Positions 19,136-28,235 of a stretch of DNA of 64,000 nt are shown here, piece by piece (positions within the stretch are counted from its first letter, which is position 1; every line of letters begins with the position of its first letter). The position numbers and the translations under genes were made by a program. The notes below the pieces were generated by a model. That model was not told the DNA's origin, made no database searches, and worked only from the letters and a program-made list of their open reading frames with translations. Source of the stretch: Oscillospiraceae bacterium (GTDB lineage Bacteria > Bacillota > Clostridia > Oscillospirales > CAG-272); NCBI GenBank assembly GCA_015064185.1, contig SVSS01000005.1, positions 1 to 64,000 on the forward strand, in the 5' to 3' direction.

Positions 19136-20068
19136 TCATTCAAGCCCCATTTGTCCGAGGAGCTTGCGATTAAATTCCTCTGCTGTATTATAGCCCATCT
19201 TCTTTTGGCGGTTGTTCATTGCCGCGATCTCAAGAATAATGGCAAGGTTACGTCCCGGCTTTACGGGAATGGTGATAGAGGGCACCTCGTTTCCGAGGAT
19301 ATCCATGGTGTGCGTGTCAAGCCCCAAGCGGTCGTACATCTTGCCCTGTATCCATTGCTCAAGATTGATCACAAGGTCAATGCCCTGAGAATCCTTAACG
19401 GCACCCATGCCGAAGATGCGGCGTACGTCAATGATGCCGATGCCACGCAGCTCTACGTAATGGCGGATGATGGGCGGTGCTGTGCCAACCAGCGTTTTAG
19501 CGGAAACGCGCTTGATCTCGACGGCATCGTCAGCGATCAGACGGTGCCCGCGCTTGACAAGTTCAATGGCGGTTTCACTCTTGCCAACGCCGGAATCACC
19601 CAGCAGCAAAAGGCCCTCGCCGTATACCTCTACCAGCACGCCGTGCCGCGTAATGCGGGGGGCAAGCTGCACGTTGAGGTAGGCGATCAGTGCCGCCATA
19701 AAGGGGCTTGTCTTTTCCTTGGTCGTCAAAAATGGCACACCGTAGCGCTCCGCTGCCTGCTTCATTGCATCAAAGGGCGCGAGCGAAGAGGTGATAACCA
19801 CTGCTACGGGCTTCTGTGCAAAAAACGATTCTATCTTTTTGTTTCGCGCCGTCTCCTCACATTTTGCAAGGTAGCGATATTCTGCTACGCCCACGATTTG
19901 AATACGGGTGTGCTCAAATTCATCTAAAAACCCCGTCAGAGCAAGGCCGGGGCGGTCTACCTGAGTGTTGGAAATGATAACGTCTTCGGCATCGCCCGGC
20001 ACGAAGATAGGATCAAGGGAGAGCTCCTTTATGAGTGATGCAAGCGAGATGCTGTAAATTTCCTGCAT
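19136..20068 (-). CDS. hprK: HPr kinase/phosphorylase
   Basis: LLLLGDSGVGKSETAIELVKRGHRLIADDAVEI and IRHYVELRGIGIIDVRRIFG. Confidence 0.95.
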   Translation of the reverse strand: MQEIYSISLASLIKELSLDPIFVPGDAEDVIISNTQVDRPGLALTGFLDEFEHTRIQIVGVAEYRYLAKCEETARNKKIESFFAQKPVAVVITSSLAPFDAMKQAAERYGVPFLTTKEKTSPFMAALIAYLNVQLAPRITRHGVLVEVYGEGLLLLGDSGVGKSETAIELVKRGHRLIADDAVEIKRVSAKTLVGTAPPIIRHYVELRGIGIIDVRRIFGMGAVKDSQGIDLVINLEQWIQGKMYDRLGLDTHTMDILGNEVPSITIPVKPGRNLAIILEIAAMNNRQKKMGYNTAEEFNRKLLGQMGLE

Positions 20069-20315
20069 GATAATTCTCCTTTGCAAAAGTCAAGTGCCGC
20101 CCCAAAACGGTGCATATACCTTGGCGGCTTTTCGCGCAATGTATTCACAGTTACTATCATTATAACACAGTTTTTTGTGATTGCATAGAGGATTTTTTTG
20201 TTTTTTCCAAAAAGGCTTTATGAAGGTGCGGTAAATTCACAAAATCTTCACAACTATAATTTATAATGTTCTTATAATTTTGTTATTGATCCGATGATCG
20301 GAAAAGGAGTGGATT

Positions 20316-21464
20316 ATGAAACGCATGACCCGCATTCTGGCATTTTTGCTGACAGCAATGCTGTTGCTTGTGAGCTTGACCTCCTGCGCGGCGGCACGCC
20401 CCATTCATGCTTCCCCACGCGCCACAAGGGCGGTTGCAACGGTGGGTGACGTGGAGATCCTTTATGAGGAGCTGTATTTCATTACCATGCGCTATATTGC
20501 CGAGCTTAAGCTTGCGCACGGTGAAAACGCTCTTGATGATGAGGCAAACCGTCAAGAGCTTGAGCGCTTTGTGTGGGAGAGCTTTGTTTCACGTGATACG
20601 GCACTCATCTCTCTTGGCTACGAGTACGGCATTGACGTGTACAAGGGTGACGTTGCCGATAGCGTGCAGGAGCTTATGGATGGCTTTCTTGCGGATAATT
20701 TTGACGGCGATCGGAAAGCCTATGTGGAAGAGCTTGCAAAAATGCACATGACCGATCACTATGTCCGCAAGTGCTTTGGCGTAGAAGATTATCTTGCCAC
20801 CGATATCGTTGTGGAAATGGCAAAGCGCGGCGAGCTTGTAACTGACGATGCTGCCGTTCTCGAAACGCTGAACAGTGATAAGTTTATTCGTACCGTTCAT
20901 GTCTTTATCAACAAATCAAACAGGGTCTATTCCGATGCCGAGCACCGTGCGCACGCAGCCGAAATACAAGCCGCCATTGCGGCTTGTACCGATAACGATG
21001 CGCGCTATGAAGCGATGTGCGATGCCATTGGCGGCAAATATAACAACGACTTTGGTGATCCGCTCGGAAACGGGTATTATTTCACCCACGGTGAGATGGA
21101 CGAGGCGTACGAAGGTGCGGCGTTTGCACTTGCAGACTATGGCGTGAGTGACGTTGTGGAAACGGATGATGGGTATTATATCATCATGCGCCTGCCCAAG
21201 GATACCGCATATATTAACGAGCATTTTGAAACGTTGCGAGACAAATCTTACTTTGTTACGCTGAACCAAAAGGTTGATGAAAAGCTTGCCACGATGACGC
21301 TTTCCAAAACCAATTTCGGTGAAAAGCTCGATCTTACCAACCTCGCACCTATCGATCCCGACGGGGGAAATCAAGCTATTGTTATCGTTTCTGTTGCAGC
21401 AGGTGCGGTGCTTGCCGGCGTTTCCGTCATGCTGTTCCTCAGAGCTCGTAAAAAACGCAAGTAA
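20316..21464 (+). CDS. Lipoprotein, putative PrsA/SurA-like foldase
   Basis: Lipobox VSLTSC; central PpiC-like region, C-terminal TM helix followed by RARKKRK. Confidence 0.5.
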   Translation: MKRMTRILAFLLTAMLLLVSLTSCAAARPIHASPRATRAVATVGDVEILYEELYFITMRYIAELKLAHGENALDDEANRQELERFVWESFVSRDTALISLGYEYGIDVYKGDVADSVQELMDGFLADNFDGDRKAYVEELAKMHMTDHYVRKCFGVEDYLATDIVVEMAKRGELVTDDAAVLETLNSDKFIRTVHVFINKSNRVYSDAEHRAHAAEIQAAIAACTDNDARYEAMCDAIGGKYNNDFGDPLGNGYYFTHGEMDEAYEGAAFALADYGVSDVVETDDGYYIIMRLPKDTAYINEHFETLRDKSYFVTLNQKVDEKLATMTLSKTNFGEKLDLTNLAPIDPDGGNQAIVIVSVAAGAVLAGVSVMLFLRARKKRK

Positions 21465-21516
21465 TATCAAAAGCAAGTAGCGTTTTGGGCTATTTGTTTG
21501 AAAGGAGTTCTCCTTT

Positions 21517-22242
21517 ATGGAAATCTTGCTTGAATATTTGTTTCTGTTTTGCACCTGTGCCACGGCAGGGTGGTGCCTTGAGGTCGTGTATCGCGCGTTT
21601 CGGCACCATAAGGTGGTCAACCCCGGCTTTTTGACGGGCTGCTGCCTGCCGATCTACGGCATGGGCGGTACAATACTTTACTTTCTTTCGGAGATGAAAT
21701 TCCGTGCGCTTCCAAATGAATATGTGCGCGTTGCCGTGATACTGCTGATCGCTATGGTGATCATGACGCTCATTGAGCTTGTGGGCGGACTCATTGCGGT
21801 AAAATATTTCCGTGTGCGTCTTTGGGATTACTCGGGTGAGTGGATGAATTTTCAGGGTGTCATTTGTCCTAAGTTTTCAGTGATCTGGGGGCTGGTGTGC
21901 GCCATTTACTATTTCCTCATCTATCCCTTTATGCATAGTATAGCAGTGCGTGTGATCGAGCTGCCGTTGCTGATTCTCGCTGTTGGCGCTTACGTTGGCA
22001 TTTTTGCTGTCGATCTTGGGCACTCCTTGCGCATTATGCAGCGCTTGCGTAAGTACGCATCGCAAATGCGTACAAGCATCAATCTCGATCAGCTCAAGGC
22101 AAACGCAAAGGAGCATTTTCGCCGCGAGCTTGGCAAAAAGCGACCGTTTAATTTCTACCGCATGATCAATTTCTATATGGCCGATGTGCATGGCTACCGT
22201 GAACAGATCAATCGTAAGTGGGGTAGTAAGCATGAAAAATAA
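21517..22242 (+). CDS. CmpB-type putative ABC-transporter permease-like membrane protein
   Basis: TAGWCLEVVYRAFRHHKVVNPGFLTGCCLPIYGMGG. Confidence 0.75.
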   Translation: MEILLEYLFLFCTCATAGWCLEVVYRAFRHHKVVNPGFLTGCCLPIYGMGGTILYFLSEMKFRALPNEYVRVAVILLIAMVIMTLIELVGGLIAVKYFRVRLWDYSGEWMNFQGVICPKFSVIWGLVCAIYYFLIYPFMHSIAVRVIELPLLILAVGAYVGIFAVDLGHSLRIMQRLRKYASQMRTSINLDQLKANAKEHFRRELGKKRPFNFYRMINFYMADVHGYREQINRKWGSKHEK

Positions 22243-22714
22243 AGCTGTGGATTATACGCTTTTTGATGAGGTCTGCCGTGAGGTGATCACGGCGGGCAGA
22301 TACGAGGAGATGAAGCGTTACATATCTCATTCTGATATCACCGTATACCAGCATTGCCTAAAGGTGGCGCGCCTTGCCTATACCATGGCGGCAAGCAAAA
22401 GGAAAACAAGGTGCGATCTGCGTGCGCTTGTGCGCGGCGCCCTGCTGCATGATTACTATCTTTACGATTGGCACGACCCGAACAAGGGCTTTCGCTGGCA
22501 TGGCTTTAAGCATCATCGCTTTGCGCTTGCCAATGCCGAGCGGGATTATGTGCTGAGCAAAAAGGAGAAGCAGATCATCTACACGCACATGTTTCCGCTT
22601 ACCTTTTGGTGTGTGCCGCGCTGCCGCGAGGCGTGGTATGTAACGATTGCCGATAAGCGTGTGGCAACCGAGGAGACCATGAAGAAATATCGCGATAAAA
22701 AGAAAAAAGCCTAG
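22232..22714 (+). CDS. HD-domain protein
   Basis: YQHCLKVARLAYTMA...ALLHDYYLYDWH HD motif; stop codon overlaps the edge of the repeat element below. Confidence 0.75.
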   Translation: MKNKAVDYTLFDEVCREVITAGRYEEMKRYISHSDITVYQHCLKVARLAYTMAASKRKTRCDLRALVRGALLHDYYLYDWHDPNKGFRWHGFKHHRFALANAERDYVLSKKEKQIIYTHMFPLTFWCVPRCREAWYVTIADKRVATEETMKKYRDKKKKA

Positions 22715-22987
22715 GCAAGAGGGAATAATCCGAACTCGGTTTTGGAAGGCAAATATTTGTATATGCTTCGGTAAATTTTCTTGCAATATCCGCATATTGC
22801 TACAAAAATTTATCTCGCCTATCCTAAAATATTTGCTCTTTCAAAACTCAAAGACCCTCAAGCCTTGATTTTTTGATGATTTTGGTGCTTGGCGCTCGCC
22901 GCCAAGTGTGGACTTTGCAAGAGTGACAAGCTCCGAAGGCGCGAAAAAGCAAGGCTTGAGGGCGGGTTCGGATTATCCCCTCTTGCC
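22714..22987. mobile_element. Candidate 274-bp MITE / highly structured element
   Basis: 25-bp terminal inverted repeats (GGCAAGAGGGAATAATCCGAACTCG vs GGCAAGAGGGGATAATCCGAACCCG, 23/25), TA on each side, internal nested inverted repeats including 13-bp CCCTCAAGCCTTG/CAAGGCTTGAGGG. Confidence 0.65.
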
Positions 22988-22996
22988 TAACGATCG

Positions 22997-23031
22997 GCGC
23001 CGCCCCAAATTAATTTTGGGGCGGCGCCTTT
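22997..23031. terminator. Strong hairpin terminator
   Basis: GGCGCCGCCCCAAA-TTAAT-TTTGGGGCGGCGCC followed by TTTTTAT. Confidence 0.75.
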
Positions 23032-23148
23032 TTATTTGCCGTGCGCAACTTTTTCTTTAAAGTGCAAAAGGGGCGCTTGATTTTCTTTTTTTTATATGTT
23101 ATACTATACTATGTATAATTATCTTTACGTTTGTTAAGGAGAACAATT

Positions 23149-23637
23149 ATGGAACGCGTTTCTAAAACAAATTATTATCTTGATATTGCCCAGACGGTTG
23201 CAGAGCGTGCAACCTGCCTGCGCCGCAAATTCGGCGCTATTATCGTAAAAAATGATGTCATCGTTTCCACGGGCTACAACGGCGCACCGCGCGGTAGAAA
23301 AAACTGCAGTGATCTTGCCTACTGCCAGCGCGAAAAGCTGGGTATCCCGCGCGGTGAGCGCTACGAGCTGTGCCGCTCTGTGCATGCCGAGCAAAATGCC
23401 ATTATCGCAGCACCCCGTGAGCAGATGCTGGGCGCTACTTTGTATATGGCTTGCATTTCGCCTGAGGATGGGTCGCTGTTTGCGGGCTGTAACAGCTGCA
23501 TGATGTGCAAGCGCGTGATCCTAAACGCGGGCATCGAAACCGTTGTGGTGCGCGACACTCCTACCGAGTACCGTACCATTCGCGTGGCAGATTGGGTGGA
23601 GGATGACGATTCGCTTTCCGGGAAATTTGGGTACTGA
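23149..23637 (+). CDS. comEB: dCMP deaminase (ComEB-type)
   Basis: SVHAEQNAIIAA and CNSCMMCKRVILNAGIETVV zinc motifs. Confidence 0.9.
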   Translation: MERVSKTNYYLDIAQTVAERATCLRRKFGAIIVKNDVIVSTGYNGAPRGRKNCSDLAYCQREKLGIPRGERYELCRSVHAEQNAIIAAPREQMLGATLYMACISPEDGSLFAGCNSCMMCKRVILNAGIETVVVRDTPTEYRTIRVADWVEDDDSLSGKFGY

Positions 23638-23640
23638 TAG

Positions 23641-24267
23641 ATGAAACGCCTGATACTTTTGTTGCTTGCACTTCTTCTTACCTGTACCGCGTGCAAAGCT
23701 AACGAGCATACTGCTTTTTTGCAGGATGCGGATGGCTACGGCTGCACCGATACCGAAACAGGGGTCCATTATACGGCTCTGCCGCTCTACTTTGAGCCTG
23801 CCAAGGTTGGAGGGATCCGCGGGGTGTACACCGAGAAGGGGTCCGAGTACACGCTGACCTATTACGAAATCCCAACGCTTGATCCTTTGCTCTATCTTGG
23901 TGACAGTGAGCGCGGTGTTTGGTGTGCGACACAAACGCTGCCCACCCCTGAGGCGCTTACCCCCACGGCACTTCTTGTTTGTGAGGAGCAGGCTGTCAGT
24001 GTAGAGATCTACCGCTTTTCCGCAGGCACCGACGATGCTGCGATCGCTGAGATCTTGACGCTTTGGTTCGAGGGCGAGGCGACAGAAAAGCCCGAGGGCG
24101 CGCGCAGCTTTACGCGCCGCATCAAGCTGCAATCTGCCGAGCTGCCAAATATCTATTATTGCTTTGATTATTGCATGTGGGGCGAAAGCGCATATTTTTA
24201 TGAGATCTTTTCGGGGCGCACCGTGGCTGTGCCCGACGCGCTTGCCGAGAGATTTGTAGAGAAATGA
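23641..24267 (+). CDS. Putative lipoprotein, unknown function
   Basis: Signal peptide with lipobox LTCTAC. Confidence 0.55.
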   Translation: MKRLILLLLALLLTCTACKANEHTAFLQDADGYGCTDTETGVHYTALPLYFEPAKVGGIRGVYTEKGSEYTLTYYEIPTLDPLLYLGDSERGVWCATQTLPTPEALTPTALLVCEEQAVSVEIYRFSAGTDDAAIAEILTLWFEGEATEKPEGARSFTRRIKLQSAELPNIYYCFDYCMWGESAYFYEIFSGRTVAVPDALAERFVEK

Positions 24268-24279
24268 AGGGAGAGGCTT

Positions 24280-24789
24280 ATGCCGAACGTAGCGGAATTT
24301 GTACTGCAAGCAAAGGATAAGACCGAAGCGCCCCGTGCGCGGCGCGTGCTGTTTGTATGTACGGGAAACACCTGCCGTTCTCCCATGGCTGCCGCCTTGC
24401 TCAATCATATGTCAAGCTTGTACAATGCGGACAAGCCGCAGATCGTGGCTGACTCTGCCGGGCTTTATGCCCCCCAGGGTGCACCGATCTCGCCGCACGC
24501 CGCTGAGGTGCTTGAGGATGCCGGCGTGGAACGCGCACAGTATGCGGCGCATTGCGCCCGTACCGTAACCGAGGATATGATAAGTGAGGCAGATGAGGTG
24601 ATCGGGATCACGGGCGGACATGCGATGGAGCTGATGATGCGCTATCCCCAGCATGCCGTCAAAATTATGACACTCCCGATGGATATTCCCGACCCGTACG
24701 GCGGCGATAAGGATGCTTACCAAGCGTGTCTTGATATGCTTTCTTACGCCATTACGGTGCGCTACTTTTCGTGTGAGGAAAAAGAATGA
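24280..24789 (+). CDS. Low-molecular-weight protein-tyrosine/arginine phosphatase-like
   Basis: VLFVCTGNTCRSPMAAALLNH P-loop (CX5R) and DIPDPYGGD. Confidence 0.88.
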   Translation: MPNVAEFVLQAKDKTEAPRARRVLFVCTGNTCRSPMAAALLNHMSSLYNADKPQIVADSAGLYAPQGAPISPHAAEVLEDAGVERAQYAAHCARTVTEDMISEADEVIGITGGHAMELMMRYPQHAVKIMTLPMDIPDPYGGDKDAYQACLDMLSYAITVRYFSCEEKE

Positions 24790-25220
24790 GAGCTGTGAGA
24801 GTGGAAAAGGAGCATCTTGCGGGCATTGCGGCGCTTGAGGCGCAATGCTTTAAAGAGCCTTGGAGCGAGGGTGCGCTGGCGCTTTTGTTGCGTGAGGATG
24901 CGTTTGGCTTTGCTTGCCTTGATGATGAGGGCACTCCCGTGGCTTATGCGGGTATGCTCACCGTTCTTGATGAGGGGCAGGTTACCAATGTTGCAACCGA
25001 CCCGGCTTTCCGCCGTCAAGGGCTTGCTGACACGGTGCTGGCTGCCCTGCTTGCTGAGGCGCGCCGGCGCGCGCTTGCTACCGTTTCTCTTGAGGTGCGC
25101 GAGAGCAATCACTCTGCCATTTCACTTTACGAAAAGCACGGCTTTGCGGTGGTTGGCAAGCGCAATCATTTTTATAAGGATCCGCGCGAGCATGCGCTTA
25201 TCATGCTTTGTAACTTGTAA
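24786..25220 (+). CDS. rimI: Ribosomal protein S18-alanine N-acetyltransferase
   Basis: GNAT fold; LEAQCFKEPWSEGALALLL, VATDPAFRRQGLA; adjacent to tsaD. Confidence 0.88.
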   Translation: MRAVRVEKEHLAGIAALEAQCFKEPWSEGALALLLREDAFGFACLDDEGTPVAYAGMLTVLDEGQVTNVATDPAFRRQGLADTVLAALLAEARRRALATVSLEVRESNHSAISLYEKHGFAVVGKRNHFYKDPREHALIMLCNL

Positions 25221-25235
25221 ATATAGGTGAATGTA

Positions 25236-26252
25236 ATGTATATTTTGGGAATGGAAACCTCTTGCGACGAAACCTCTGTTGCCGTAGTGCGTGCCGAGGG
25301 AGAGTCGCTTCAAATACAAGCCAATATTGTGGCGTCGCAAATAGAAACACACCGCCTTTACGGTGGAGTTGTGCCCGAGATCGCCAGCCGTGCACATATC
25401 GAGGCGATCACAAATATTACCACTGAGGCGCTTGGTGCGGCGGGGATAACGCTTAAGGATATCGGCGCGGTTGCAGTGACCGCATTCCCCGGGCTTATCG
25501 GTGCACTTCTGGTAGGCGTAAATTTTGCAAAATCCTTTGCGTATGCAAACAATTTGCCCCTTGTGGCTGTCAATCATATTAAGGCGCATGTGGCGGCCTC
25601 TTACCTTGGCGAAAAGCCCCCCAAGCCTCCGTTTCTCGCGCTTGTGGTGTCGGGTGGACACACCTCGCTGTTTGATGTGACCGATTATACCGATTTCCGT
25701 GAGATCGGTGCCACGCGCGACGATGCCGCAGGTGAGGCATTTGATAAGATCGGGCGTGTGATAGGGCTGCCCTATCCCGGCGGCGCGGCGCTTGACCGCC
25801 TTGCGCGCGAGGGCAATGCCGCAGCAATTAAGCTGCCCTCTCCCGCGCTGGGTGGAGAAACGCTGGATCTTTCCTTTAGCGGCCTTAAAACGGCGGCACT
25901 CAACTATATCAATAACTGTCGGCAGCAGGGCATAGAGGTGCCGCGTGCCGATCTTGCCGCTTCCTTTACCGATGCTGTGGTTGAGGGCATTGCCCGCAAA
26001 ACCGAGCAGGCGCTTGACCAAACGGGGCATAGCACCTTGGTTATGGCAGGCGGTGTTGCCGCAAATTCACATTTGCGTGCGCGCCTTGAGGCGCTTTGCA
26101 AAAAGCGCGGCGTAACCTTTACCGTGCCGCCTGTGTCGCTTTGCGGTGACAACGGCGCTATGGTTGCGGCGGCGGGCTATTTTGAATACCGCAAGGGGAA
26201 TTTTGCCGACGTATCACTCAATGCCTCGGCGCTTGATCATATTGAGGCGTGA
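25236..26252 (+). CDS. tsaD: tRNA N6-adenosine threonylcarbamoyltransferase
   Basis: MYILGMETSCDETSVAVV, NHIKAHVAAS. Confidence 0.95.
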   Translation: MYILGMETSCDETSVAVVRAEGESLQIQANIVASQIETHRLYGGVVPEIASRAHIEAITNITTEALGAAGITLKDIGAVAVTAFPGLIGALLVGVNFAKSFAYANNLPLVAVNHIKAHVAASYLGEKPPKPPFLALVVSGGHTSLFDVTDYTDFREIGATRDDAAGEAFDKIGRVIGLPYPGGAALDRLAREGNAAAIKLPSPALGGETLDLSFSGLKTAALNYINNCRQQGIEVPRADLAASFTDAVVEGIARKTEQALDQTGHSTLVMAGGVAANSHLRARLEALCKKRGVTFTVPPVSLCGDNGAMVAAAGYFEYRKGNFADVSLNASALDHIEA

Positions 26253-26291
26253 ACGGCTGTACCTTTTATCGTGTGTGAGCGCTTGCGGCGG

Positions 26292-26478
26292 TTTTCCACA
26301 AGAGTTTTCCACAAGGCTGTGGAGAACTGTTTGATTTGAGATTTTATGCAGTCGAATGCAGGCGAATTGTGTAAAAAAATCCCCTTCAAAGCCTTGTGCT
26401 ATATGGAAAAATGGGATTTTCTGTGGAAAAGTATGTGGGAAATGTGGATAACTTTTTCCTAGGACAACCTGTGGAAAA
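26292..26478. promoter_or_regulatory. Cluster of DnaA-box-like 9-mers
   Basis: TTTTCCACA 26292-26300 and 26305-26313; reverse TGTGGAGAA 26318, TGTGTAAAA 26368, TGTGGAAAA 26422, TGTGGGAAA 26434, TGTGGATAA 26443 (perfect), TGTGGAAAA 26470. Six of eight fit TTWTNCACA exactly. Confidence 0.7.
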
Positions 26479-26543
26479 CCCCAAAAATAGGAAAATTTGG
26501 GCGCGGAACAATCGCTTTATGAAGGCACAGGCGCCTGCAAAGC

Positions 26544-27272
26544 TTGAAATTTGATACTGTGAGGATGATTATGGAAAAGCAAAAAAAATCCAAAATGCGT
26601 GAGATTGGCGTGGGCGAGGTCAGCCCTGCGGTAATTAAAAGATTGCCGCGCTATTTCCGCTATTTGCGCGAGCTTATTCGCAACGGAAAAATGCGCGTGA
26701 GTTCAAGCGAGCTTGCTTCGCTTATGCACGTAACGGCATCTCAAATTCGCCAGGATCTCAATTGCTTTGGCGGCTTTGGTCAGCAGGGCTACGGGTATAA
26801 CGTGAACTATCTGTATGCAAAAATTTGCGAAATTTTGGGTGTTGGAGAGGGCTTCAATGCCATTGTGATCGGCGCGGGTAATCTTGGAAAGGCGCTGGTG
26901 CGTAGTCCGATGTTTGAGAAGCGCGGTGTCAATATTTTGGGGCTTTTTGATGTGGATCCTACGGTCATTGGCAATGTTGTAGGTGATGTAAAGGTCTATG
27001 ATATGTCTGAGCTGGAAGCCTTTTGCGCACATCACGCGGTAGATATTGCGGTTTTGACACTGCCCAAAAATCACGTTGCGGATGTTGCCGAGCGTCTTTG
27101 CGGTATCGGTATTCCCGGCATCTGGAACTTTACGGGTAGCGAATCCGATGCATTCGGCTCGCAGGCTGTGATCGAAAACGTGCATATCGGCGATTCACTG
27201 ATGACGCTTTGCTATGAATTGCGCCGCAGGGAGCTTTCCCCTGAGGAGGATAACAGTAGCCATGAAGCTTGA
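26544..27272 (+). CDS. rex: Redox-sensing transcriptional repressor Rex
   Basis: VSSSELASLMHVTASQIRQDLNCFGGFGQQGYGYNV; GAGNLGKAL Rossmann motif. Confidence 0.95.
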   Translation: MKFDTVRMIMEKQKKSKMREIGVGEVSPAVIKRLPRYFRYLRELIRNGKMRVSSSELASLMHVTASQIRQDLNCFGGFGQQGYGYNVNYLYAKICEILGVGEGFNAIVIGAGNLGKALVRSPMFEKRGVNILGLFDVDPTVIGNVVGDVKVYDMSELEAFCAHHAVDIAVLTLPKNHVADVAERLCGIGIPGIWNFTGSESDAFGSQAVIENVHIGDSLMTLCYELRRRELSPEEDNSSHEA

Positions 27273-28233
27273 ATTTGTTTACGGCAATAAGGCCTTGGTT
27301 TTGCCCGCAATCGTCACGGACGTTGCCGCCAACGCAAGTGCCAATGATTTTCGCGTGCTTTGTGCCTTTGCTAAGGATCAAGCGCTGTGCCACGATCTTT
27401 CTTTTGGCGTTGAGGCGGTTGCAAAGGAGCTTTCTCTTACCGCGGCGGCGGTGGAAGCCTCGCTTGCCTTTTGGCGCGGCGCGGGTGTGATCACGCAAAC
27501 GGCGGCAGAACAGGGAAAAGAGAACAGAAAGCAGGGCGCCGAAAAGGCGATGAAGCCCACTAAGGCGGCAAAGCCCGTGCCGGATCGTGGATTGCCCACG
27601 TACAGCACCGAGGAGCTTGCCGATATCGTTGAGGGAAACAAGGACTTTGGCGCACTGATCGCCGCTTGCCAGCAGACCTTTGGTAAGATATTCAACACCG
27701 CAGAGGTAAATATTATTGCGGGTCTGACCGATTATTTGGGGCTTGAGGGCGATTATATCCTGCTTTTGCTTTTGCACTGCGTGCGTATGGAGAAAAAATC
27801 GTTACGTTATGCAGAAAAAACAGCCCTGTCGCTGTATGATGACGGTATTACCGATGCCTCTGCTCTTGAGGAGCGCTTGCAGCGCATTGAGATGATGGCA
27901 AGCGCAACGGGTAAGATCCGCACGGTATTTGGTGCCTCGTCACGTGCACTGACAGCCAAGGAAAAGAAAATGATCGAGCAGTGGGTGTGCGTGATGAAAT
28001 ACGATATTGAGGTGATACGCCTTGCGTACGACGCCACGGTAGATGCTATCCAAAAGCCCTCGTTCTCTTATGCCAATACCATTCTTGAGCGCTGGCATGC
28101 TGCAGGCTATAAGACCGTAGAGGACGTGAACCGCGCCATGGAAGAATATCGCCGACAAAAGCTTGGTGGCAGCAGCTTTGATGTAGATGATTTCTTTAGT
28201 GCCGCTCTTAAAAATACATACGGAGAAGTATAA
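27262..28233 (+). CDS. DnaD-domain replication protein
   Basis: DnaD-like C-terminal helices ending YANTILERWHAAGYKTVEDVNRA; followed by DnaI/DnaC-like gene. Confidence 0.85.
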   Translation: MKLEFVYGNKALVLPAIVTDVAANASANDFRVLCAFAKDQALCHDLSFGVEAVAKELSLTAAAVEASLAFWRGAGVITQTAAEQGKENRKQGAEKAMKPTKAAKPVPDRGLPTYSTEELADIVEGNKDFGALIAACQQTFGKIFNTAEVNIIAGLTDYLGLEGDYILLLLLHCVRMEKKSLRYAEKTALSLYDDGITDASALEERLQRIEMMASATGKIRTVFGASSRALTAKEKKMIEQWVCVMKYDIEVIRLAYDATVDAIQKPSFSYANTILERWHAAGYKTVEDVNRAMEEYRRQKLGGSSFDVDDFFSAALKNTYGEV

Positions 28234-28235
28234 GA

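Noticed and set aside
22714-22987. 6S RNA or other known ncRNA
   Set aside because: Size and fold made me consider it, but I cannot match a known consensus, and the TA-flanked terminal inverted repeats fit a MITE at least as well.
26253-26543. Chromosomal origin (oriC)
   Set aside because: DnaA boxes are present, but there is no dnaA/dnaN nearby and no obvious AT-rich unwinding region; kept only as a DnaA-box cluster.
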